A stretch of DNA of 64,000 bases, taken from the NCBI RefSeq assembly GCF_031143425.1, contig NC_090447.1, positions 133,629,106 through 133,693,105 on the forward strand, in the 5' to 3' direction. The translations under genes and the position numbers were made by a program. The DNA is from Pleurodeles waltl. Lineage: Eukaryota; Chordata; Amphibia; Caudata; Salamandridae. The notes beneath the pieces were generated by a model. The model was not told where the DNA came from. It worked only from the letters and a program-made list of their open reading frames with translations, and ran no database searches. Of the stretch, positions 12,247 through 21,050 are shown piece by piece; the stretch's first letter is position 1, and each line of letters begins with the position of its first letter.

Positions 12247-12869
12247 TTAGGTAGTCATTACAATCCTGCCGGTCAGTGTTAAAGCGGCGGTGAAACCGGC
12301 AACAGGCCGGCGGTAAAAAAATTGGAATTATGACCGTGGCGGAAACCGCCAACAAAGACAGCCACTTCAACACTCCGACCGCCACGGCGGTACAGACAAA
12401 CAGCTTGGCGGTCACCACCAACAGACAGGCGGAGGACAATGTACCGCCCACAGTATCACAACCTACCAATCCGCCACCTTTTCCGGGGCGGATTCACCGC
12501 GGATAAAAACACGGCGGAAACAGGCATTTCAAAGGGAAAACGCTCACCTCTACACACTCCACGAGGAAGGAGGGCACCATGGAGCCGGAACTCCATATTC
12601 TCCCTGCGATAGTCTTCCTGCTCATCTATGAGGAGCATCAACGCCGGCTGCGAAGACAACAGTGAGTACTGCACCTACGACATAGGGGAGGGGGAGGGAA
12701 AAACACAGGGACACACAACCAACATCCCAACCCCCACCCCGACCCTCACCCACTACAACACACACACCAATGCATATCCAAACATTACAGTAACAACCCT
12801 GCCAGGAAGAATGCAAAAACCAAAGGAAATGAGTTGAACCATTGTAATATATCAAAATACAGTAACCAA

Positions 12870-12912
<43 letters not shown>
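12870..12912. repeat. (AT)n microsatellite
   Basis: A TATATA run of about 40 bases within the long transposase intron of copy 2; absent from the equivalent place in copies 1 and 3. Confidence 0.9.
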
Positions 12913-12915
<3 letters not shown>

Positions 12916-13160
12916 TAAACAAAATATACACGACGATTAGTAGTGCAGGTAATGCACCATTCATTGTCCGTGGACCACTGGGCCCAAAATGCATGGGCGG
13001 GGCCCACAGTAGATACCTGATCAAAACGGAGAGAACACTGCAGGGGCATCAGATAGAAATACAACAGGTACCTCAGGGTGAAGTGAAGGGGGGGCACCTC
13101 AGCCGGATGAGTGCACCACGCCAGATCCACGAGGGGGCTCCATGCCCATTGATGTATCCT

Positions 13161-13640
13161 GGGGAGTGCAAAGCCACAGTCTCTCAAGTCTCTACAGTGG
13201 GTGGGTTGCCCACTGTACCATCCTGGAAAGTGCAAAGCCACAGTCTCTCAAGTCTCTACAGTGGGTGGGTTGCCCACTGTACCATCCTGGGGAGTGCAAA
13301 GCCACAGTCTCTCAAGTCTCTACAGTGGGTGGTTTGCCCACTGCTTTATCCTGGGGAGTGCAAAGCCACAGTCTCTCAAGTCTCTACAGTGGGTGGTTTG
13401 CCCACTGTTCCATCCTGGGGAGTGCAAAGCCACAGTTTCTCAAGTCTCTACAGTGGGTGGTTTGCCCACTGTACCATCCTGGGGAGTGCAAACCCACAGT
13501 CTCTCAAGTCTCTACAGTGGGTGGTTTGCCCACTGTACCATCCTGGGGAGTGCAAAGCCACAGTCTCTCAAGTCTCTACAGTGGGTAGTTTGCCCACTGT
13601 ACCATCCTGAGGAGTGCAAAGCCACAGTCTCTCAAGTGGA
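13161..13640 (+). repeat. 64-bp tandem array, about 7.4 units (copy 2)
   Basis: Units start at 13161, 13225, 13289, 13353, 13417, 13481, 13545 and 13609. Each carries GGGGAGTGCAAAGCCACAGT and a hairpin (CAGTGGG...CCCACTG). All three plus-strand frames stay open through the array. Because 64 is not divisible by three, translation in any frame gives the same 64-residue period. I read this as a by-product of the repeat, not a gene. Confidence 0.9.
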
Positions 13641-13835
13641 TGCATGTCTCCACTGGTTCTGGAGGGGGACTGGTGCCCAGAGTGCTTCATCCTGTGCAGG
13701 ACAGACGGAGTGAATACATGTCTCTACTGGTTCAGGAGGGGGACTGGTGCCCAGAGTGCAGCACTCACCCCGTGACGGTCCAGTAGCGTCACTGCCCCTG
13801 CCGCAAATGGGCTAGCGGTGCTCGCCTTGGCGGTC

Positions 13836-14700
13836 TTTGCCCTGTTCAGCGGTGCTTGAGTTTGCAGTTTCTGACCTGTTCAGCGGTGCTTGCCCTGTTC
13901 AGCGGTGGCTGCTATGGCGGTCTTTGCCCTGTTCAGCGGTGCTTGAGTTTGCAGTTTCTGACCTGTTCAGTGGTGCTTGCCCTGTTCAGTGGTGCTTGCC
14001 CTGTTCAGCGGTGCTTCAATTGGAGGTCTTTGCCCTGTTCAGCGGTGCTTGCCCTGTTCAGCGGTGCTTGCCATGGCGGTCTTTGCCCTGTTCAGCGGTG
14101 CTTGAGTTTGCAGTTTCTGACCTGTTCAGCGGTGCTTGCCCTGTTCAGCGGTGCTTGCCCTGTTCCGCGGTGCTTGCCATGGCGGTCTTTGCCCTGTTCA
14201 GCGGTGCTTGAGTTTGCAGTTTTTGACCTGTTCAGCGGTGCTTGCCCTGTTCAGCGGTGCTTGAATTTGCAGTTTCTGAACTGTTCAGCGGTGCTTGCCC
14301 TGTTCAGCGGTGCTTGCCATGGCGGTCTTTGCCCTGTTCAGCGGTGATTCACTTGCTGGTCTTTGTCCTGTTCAGCGGTGCTTACCCTGTTCAGCGGTGC
14401 TTGCCATGGCAGTCTTTGCCCTGTTCAGCGGTGCTTGCCAAGGCGGTCTTTGTTCTGTTCAGCAGTGCTTGCCCTGTTCAGCTGTGCTTGCCATGGCGGT
14501 CTTTGCCCTGTTCAGCGGTGCTTCACTTGGCGGTCTTTGCCCTGTTCAGCGGTGCTTGCCCTGTTCAGCGGTGCTTGCCATGGCGGTCTTTGCCCTGTTC
14601 AGCGGTGCTTGAGTTTGCAGTTTCTGACCTGTTCAGCGGTGCTTGCCCTGTTCAGCGGTGCTTGCCCTGTTCAGCGGTGCTTGCCAAGGCGGTCCTTCAT
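13836..14700 (-). repeat. Higher-order array of CTGTTCAGCGGTGCTTG units (copy 2)
   Basis: Dozens of CCCTGTTCAGCGGTGCTTG cores are separated by alternating short spacers (CCATGGCGGTCTTTG or AGTTTGCAGTTTCTGAC). It is the minus-strand counterpart of the coding 30-bp array of copy 1, but the mixed spacers destroy the constant 30-bp period and the minus frame meets stops. It follows the last sense codons of Myb2 (stop near 14730). Confidence 0.85.
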
Positions 14701-14729
14701 TGCCCAGCAGGCCTGCGGCTGGCGGTCCT

Positions 14730-17464
14730 TCATGGGTCAGCTGGGCTGTGGCTTGCGGGGCCCTCCTGGCCAGCTGGGCTGTGGCTGGCAGTGGCCTCCT
14801 GGCCAGTGACGATTGGGCTGGCCTCCTGGGCAGTGACTCTGGCAGTGGCCTCCTGGCCAGTGACGATTGGGCTGCCCTCCTGTGCAGTGACTCTGGCGGT
14901 GGCCTCCTGGCCAGTGACGATTGGGCTGCCCTCCTGTGCAGTGACTCTGGCTGTGGCCTCCTGGCCAGTGACGATTGGGCTGGCCTCCTGAGCAGTGACT
15001 CTGTCGGTGGCCTCCTGGCCAGCAGGGATGATGGCGGTCTTCTCCGCCGTGCTGCTCCTCCCAGACTTTGGAGATTTCTTCGGCCCCTTCCCCACCTTGG
15101 GAGGAGTCATAGCTGAGTCGACACTCCCCCTGGGACCCTTCTGAGCAGCTTTGCTGCCTGGAGTCTTCCCCCTCTCCCGCCAGGCCCTGTCCAACTTCTG
15201 GTGCTTCACAGGGGAGGGACTTGCTGTGCTGTGGCTCCGTGCCACACTGGCTGGCCTGGTGGCCGGTGCACTCCACATACCTGTAACAACAGGCACCACT
15301 GGTCCCGGAGATTTTTTTGGCTGAGATGCTATGGGACCTATGATTTGGAGGGGGGAGGGGGCGGGAAAGAGGTCAAGTTTGGCCAGGAACAGTTTCTTAG
15401 GAATACTGGGACGGGTAGTGGGAGGGGGTTTGGGAGTGGAGGAAGAGGTAGTGGTTGTAGGAGGTGTACGTTTGGTGACTTTGGGTGAAGGTGCATGCGC
15501 TGGAGGCTGTCGTGAAGTGGATGGCTGTTGGGTGGGTGTGTGTCTGCGTTTGTGTATTTTCGGACGTGGCGTCACAGACACACTGGGAGAGGACACAGGG
15601 GATGTGTAAATGGGAGTGGGGGTGGTGACTGCACGTGAGTGGGGTGTGTAGTGGGTGTGCTGGTGCAGGACGTAGTGGCTGTAGTGGTAGTGCATGCAGG
15701 TGAGAGTGTAGACGAGACTGGGAGGGAGGAGGGAGACGACGAGGAGGGGGACACAGAGGAGGCAGTGGATGTTGGTGTGTCTGTATGTGTGTGATGCTTG
15801 CGTGAGTGCCTGTGGGATGTGTGGTGCTTATGTTTGCCTGAGCTTCCCTTGTGTGGTGAGGTGTGTGCAGGCTGGTCTGATGGTGTGCTTGGGATAGGCT
15901 GAGGTACAGGGGATTGGGTCTGGGTGGAGGAAGTTGGAGGGAGGAGGCTAGACACAGGGACAATGGCTGCCATCAGTGCTGAGGCCAGAGTTTGCAGGGT
16001 TCGATGAAGGGCAGCCTGACCAGAATGAATGCCCTCCAGGAATGCATTTGTGTGTTGCAATTCCCTTTCTACACCCTGGATGGCATTCAAAATGGTAGAC
16101 TGCCCAACAGTGAGGGACCTGAGGAGGTCAATGGCCTCCTCACTGAGGGCAGCAGAGGTGACAGGGGCAGGGGCTGAGGTGCCTGGGGCGAAGGTAATGC
16201 CCACCCTCCTGGGTGAGCAGGCACGGGGCGAAGGCTGAGGGGCTGCTGGGAGGGCGGTGCTGGTGGGGGGGGGTGGCGGCTGTACCTGTAGAAGTGGGGG
16301 GCACAGATGTAGCCGCCACCACAAGGGAGCTCCCATCGGAGGACGAGTCCGTGTCGCTGGTTGCAGATCCTGTGACCGCCGTGATGCTCCCCTCGCCCTC
16401 CATCCCACTGGTGTATTCCGAGTCCATGGTGTGGCCCTCCATGGCCATGTGGGATGCAGCTCCCTCGTGCTCCGGTGCCACTGTACCTCCGCCTGATGAT
16501 GCTGATGCACACAAAAACAGGGAGACCACAAAAAGGGGGGGACAACAGAAGAAAGACAGGTTGAGTGCATGGCTTACCGCTACCGTTGGCGGACAATACA
16601 GACACAGCAGCCCCCTGCACTACGTCGCACTGTTGGGCTCTACAGATGTAATTCCTGGGATATGGCCTACATGGCTATGGTCGACATCTGCACACATAGA
16701 TGACACAGGGGCATGTATACCTGTACTTGGCACTCTACAGAGGTGGGGTGGGGTGCCACATGGCCTGCATTACAGAGGGGCCTAGCCTACGGAACTCGCC
16801 CTGGCCTAGGGAAACCCACAGCCCTCCTCCCCCACCCAGACACCTTCACTGCGCGCAAAGTCTGCTGAATGAGAGTGTACTCACCCCCTTGTGTCTGCTG
16901 TCATGCCCTCAAGCACCCATCCAACTCAGGGTAGGCCACCGCCAGGATCCGGAACATCAGGGGGGTCATGGTTCGACGGGCACCCCTCACACGTTGGGAG
17001 GCCATCCCCAGCTGAGCCTCCGCCATCTTCTTGCTCCAGCGGCAAATGTCCTCCCATCTTTTACGCAGTGGGTGCTCCGTCTGTGGTGGACCCCCAGGGT
17101 CTGGACGTCCTTGGCGATGGCACGCCAAATATCCTTCTTCTGGTGGGCGCTGACCTACATGACATGTACAGGGGAAGAAGAGAAGTCATTAGCAACTGCA
17201 CCGTCTAAGTGAGTGGCCCACATCCCTACCCTTTAATGTGGCACATGCATTCACATTCCTTCATGCACGCAGAACTCTGCCCCCTTCCTTCTTACAACCA
17301 GCCCTCTCCACACAGGCATAGCACATACAACGTGCTCCCTGTGTACTTACCTGTTGGTCTGGAGGACCGTAGAGTAGAGTGTACTGGGGGAGGACCCCGT
17401 CCACGAGCTTCTCCAACTCCTCTGCAGTGAAGGCAGGGGCCCTTTCCCCAGACACACAAGCCAT
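14730..17464 (-). pseudogene. Harbinger Myb2 protein, copy 2 (best preserved Myb2)
   Basis: Exon 1 is 17464-17351 (114 nt, open, begins MACVSGERAPAFTAEELEKL). Exon 2 is 17154-16885. Exon 3 runs from 16501 to a stop near 14730. Exons 1-2 form a SANT/Myb-like fold with IWRAIAKD and KRWEDICRW signatures. Exon 3 has the acidic SDTDSSSDG linker, the LSEEAIDLLRSLTVGQSTI helical block, a low-complexity TPS/His-rich middle, KLFLAKLDLF, then Lys-rich repeats. Defects are a one-base deletion in exon 2 (near KRWED) and a frame change in the long C run at about 16262-16276. With the exon 2 base counted, phases 0 and 1 join cleanly. The probable role is sequence-specific binding of element ends with the transposase; this is inferred from family knowledge. 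Confidence 0.82.
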
Positions 17465-18590
17465 TGTCTCTTCCAGACCGAGGTCACAGCAGCACTTGCA
17501 GTGTAGGTCCTCTCCTGTCGAAGATCAGGTATTGAGTGATTGAACAGATAGAAAATGGCGGTCACGTCCGCGGCGGTCACGTCTGCGGTGGTGCGTACCA
17601 TCACCGCCGGCGTACATCGTCATTGGCTCCTGGGACCTATAGGGTCCAATGTTAACCAATGCAGCATTGCGCCGTGGTCTTCGACCGCCTACCACGACGG
17701 TGTACAACGCCAGCGCAGTTACCTCACATACCATTGTCCCACTTTAGAGGTCAGGCAGCCGCCAATTCAGGGGCCCACATGGCCTAATTGACAACTGTGT
17801 CACACAGACCTAGGCCTTGTCGCACAACCCAAATACAGACCAGATTCGGTGTATGAATGGTGTTCTGTGTAGACTGTGGGTACATACTTCTGAGTTGTTG
17901 GACTCTATGGTCGCTGTTGTCCTTCCTAGGCACCGTCTGCTGGGACATGTGAGGAGATGGCGGAATCCTCCGGTGTACCGACCGCTGGTGGACCTGTCGA
18001 CAATGGAGGAGCGACATTTGATCATCACCTACAGGTTTGACCGTGCCACAATCCAAGAACTGTGTGCCCAGTTGGAGCCAGACCTGATGTCAACAATCCG
18101 CCATCCCACAGGGATCCCCCCTCAAGTGCAGGTGCTATCAGTGCTACATTTCCTTGCAAGTGGGTCCTTTCAAACAACAGTGGCCATGGCATCAGGGATG
18201 TCCCAGCCTATGTTTTCCAATGTGTTGTCCAAAGTGTTGTCTGCCCTGCTGAAACACATGCAGAGCTACATCGTTTTCCCTCAGGTGGAGGATTTGCCTA
18301 CAGTTAAAGGTGGGCAATGGGTGGGTGACTGTGTACCCCAGTGCTAGCACTCCTGTGTGGGGGCTTGTGTGATGATGGTTGAGGGGGGTGTTATGGGTAT
18401 GTGCAGTGGGCATGCTTTAGTGATGGCTGTCCATGCTTTGTTGTGTCATGCAGGGCTTGGGGTTGGGATGGGTGGTTTGTGTTATTAGTACATTTGTGAG
18501 GAGTTGGAGTGATAGGGGAGGAGGCGAGGGTGGGGGTCTGTGATAGCATGCCGGTAGGGTGGGGGATATGATAGTTAAGATTTGACTTAC

Positions 18591-18969
18591 CAGAGTCCAT
18601 TCCTCCACTGAGTCCTGCGAGGCCCTCAGGATGCAGAATAGTCAAGACCTGCTCCTCCCATGTTGTTAGTTGTAGGGGAGGAGGTGGGGGTCTGCCGCCA
18701 GTCTGCTGTACCGCGATGTTGTGTCTGGAGACCACGGAACGCACCTTTCCCCGTAGGTCGTGCCACCTCTTCCTGATGTTGTCCCGATTTCTTGGGTGCT
18801 GGCCCACTGCGTTGACCCTGTCGACTATTCTTCGCCATAGCTCCATCTTCCTAGCTATGGAGGTGTTCTGCACCTGTAATCCAAATAGCTGTGGCTCTAC
18901 CCGGACAATTTCCTCCACCATGACCCTGAGCTCCTCCTCCGAGAACCTGGGGTGTCTTTGCCGTGCGAT
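18591..18969 (-). pseudogene. Harbinger Myb1 protein, SANT exon 1 (copy 2)
   Basis: An uninterrupted SANT/Myb-like domain begins RFSEEELRVMVEEIVRVEP and continues with RKMELWRRIVDRVNAV and RDNIRKRWHDLRGKVRSVV. The donor is GTAAGTC at 18590. The domain is whole, but the start codon seen in copy 4 (ATG at 56521) is ATC here (18967-18969). Exon 2 has been lost in the 18311 deletion. Basic residues in the third helix fit DNA binding. Confidence 0.82.
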
Positions 18970-19568
18970 GGGGTGGTGTAGGTGATGTGTGGGGTGGTGT
19001 ATGTGGTGATAAGTGTGGTGATATGTCGTGGTGTGTAGTGTTTTGTGCGTGGAAGTAGTGTGGGTGATGGTGTTGAGTGCCTGTGGCTGCTAGTTTGTGG
19101 ATGGTGGTGTCTCTCTCGGGCCTTCTTTCAGATTTTTTGGTCGTAGGGGTTTGTGGGTGAAGTGGGTGTGTGTTTTATATAGTATTGGGTATGTGGGAGT
19201 GGTGTGTGTATGTGTATCAGGTGTGTGTATTTCGAATTGTCCAATGTGGCTGTGTTTTGTAAGGGTGTATGTATTTTGAGCGCAGCGGTGTGCACCGCCA
19301 ATGGAATACCATGGTTGAAAGACCGCGTGGATTCGTGTGTCGTGATAGCATGGGCGTATTTCTGTTGGTGTGACGGTGGAGGTTTTGTTTTCGCCAGTTT
19401 ATCACTGACCTTTGGTGTGGCGGACTTGTGTGGGTGTCTGAATTTTGTCGGATTTCGAGATGTGGGTCATAATAGCTGTGGCGGAATTCCACGGCCGCGG
19501 CGGTATGTTGGTGGTCTTCTGCACGGCGGTAAGCGGCTTTTACCGCCAATGTTGTAACGACCCCCTTA

Positions 19569-19785
19569 GAGTCTACCCCCAGCCTGTGTACCTACCATTG
19601 ACTTAGCCACACAAGGAGCTGGAAATCACACACACGAAGCTGGAAATCACACGTCTTTATTGCTTTGCATGTACCTGTGAACTCCAGCATTCTAAACATT
19701 ACAGTCCATTCTAGCAATTACATCACATTGATACGGAGTCTTCTGCAAGCTAGAAATGTTCTGTTCTAATCACGTAGGACACTAT
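19569..19785 (-). repeat. LTR fragment related to 38626-38830
   Basis: Shares blocks such as GTACCTGTGAACT(T/C)CA, ACATCACATTGAT and a TTTATT (AATAAA on the minus strand) with the stretch next to the Gypsy-like element at 38626-38830. It separates Harbinger copies 2 and 3. Confidence 0.55.
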
Positions 19786-21050
19786 GGCCCTCATTACAAC
19801 CCTGGCTGTCGGTGATAAAGCGGCGGTAATACCACCAACAGGCTGGCGGTAAAAAAAATGGAATCATGACCATGGCGGAAACCGCCAACACAGACAGCCA
19901 CTTTAACACTCCAACCGGCACGGCGGTAGAAACAAACACCACAGTGGTAACCGCCAACAGACAGGCAGATGACACTGTACCGCCCACACTATTACAAAGC
20001 ACCAATCCGCCAGCTTTTCTGGGGTGGTACCAACGCCACCAAAAGCACGGTGGAAACAGTACACAGAAGAGAAACCACTCACCTCTCGACACCCAACGAG
20101 GAACCAGGACGCCATGGAGCCCGAGTTACAGGTGTTACCAATGTTGGTGTACCTCCTCATCTACCAGGAACATCAAAGACGGCGGCGACTACGACGGTGA
20201 GTACTGCACCTGGTACACAGAGGATGGGAGAGGAAAAAGAGAGTGACACACACACACAACACGCAACACCCCCACCCACAAACAACATACACACACACAT
20301 CCAATTACATCACAGATACACCCCGTCACCCCCTGGAGGAACACAAGGAACAAATGAAACGAGTTTAATGAGTGTAATATTCAAACAATCAGGTAGGCCA
20401 AGATAACTTCAAATCATCAGTATATACAAATATTTACAGCAAGTACACAAGTCCGTAGAGTGTCCCATTAAAGGTCCGTGGACCAGTGGTCCCAAAAAGC
20501 ATGGGCAAAGCCCACACATGACACCTGTCTCAAAATGGAGAGAACACTGCAGGGGCATCACCTCGAAAAAAACACAGGCACCTCAGGGGGAAGTGGAGGA
20601 AGGGCACCTCAGCCAGATGATGGGACAATGCCACTGCTCCTCAAGGGTGCTCCATGCCCACTGCTTGGTCCTGTGGAGTGCAAAGCCACAGTCTCTCAAG
20701 TCTCTCAAGTGGGTGGGTTGCCCACTGGCTAGTCCTGGGAAGTGAAAAGCCACAGTCTCTTGAGTATATGCCTTGCACCACTTGTTCTGGAGGGGGCCTG
20801 GTGCCCAGAGTGCTTCATCCTGCCAAGGACTGGGGTAGTGGATGCTGTTCTCCACTGGTTCTGGAGGGGGCCTGGTGCCCAGTGATGCTGCACCAGCGGT
20901 GTGGCAGTTCCCATTCCCTCACATGGGTGTCTGAGCCACAAGATTTACCCGTAACAGGTAGCATGATACTCCATGGAGGCAGAGCCACACTCCTCCTTGC
21001 GATGAATAAGGCTGCAAACTGATGGAAGTGCCAGTGCTGGTGGTGGTACC

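Larger units (their letters stand above)
12579..18311 (+). pseudogene. HARBI1-like transposase (copy 2): exon 1 and truncated exon 2
   Basis: Exon 1 is 12579-12661, beginning MEPELHILP and ending in an Arg-rich stretch, with donor GTGAGTACTGCACC. Exon 2 starts at 17930 after TTGTCCTTCCTAG. The split codon joins in phase (two bases + one base), giving an open frame into the helical N-terminal half of a HARBI1 transposase (GSFQTTVAMASGMSQPMF). The frame ends artificially after the deletion at about 18311, before the first catalytic Asp. The intron would be 5,268 bp and contains Myb2 on the other strand. Exon 2 identity is firm; the exon 1 link is inferred from phase and three-copy conservation. 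Confidence 0.78.
12250..19565 (+). mobile_element. PIF/Harbinger transposon, copy 2 (7.3 kb)
   Basis: The left end is GGTAGTCATTACAATCCTGC; the right end read inward on the minus strand is GGGGGTCGTTACAACATTGG. TSD TTA lies at 12247-12249 and 19566-19568, the canonical PIF/Harbinger target. Gene order from the left is transposase exon 1 (+), 64-bp array, 30-bp-type array, Myb2 (-), transposase exon 2 (+), Myb1 exon 1 (-). A deletion at about 18311 fuses transposase exon 2 to the Myb1 intron, removing the catalytic C-terminal part of the transposase and Myb1 exon 2. It can only have moved using proteins made elsewhere. Confidence 0.92.

Noticed and set aside
12834..13713. Overlapping frames of 148-258 codons over the 64-bp array
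   Set aside because: A stop-free repeat unit opens every frame. The longest frame also runs through an AT microsatellite, and the equivalents in copies 1 and 3 are too short to be the same protein.
13836..14991. Regularly spaced repeats at 13836-14991 considered as a CRISPR-like array
   Set aside because: The units are contiguous with recurring short spacers, correspond to a coding repeat of a transposon gene, and lie in a eukaryotic transposon with no cas genes.
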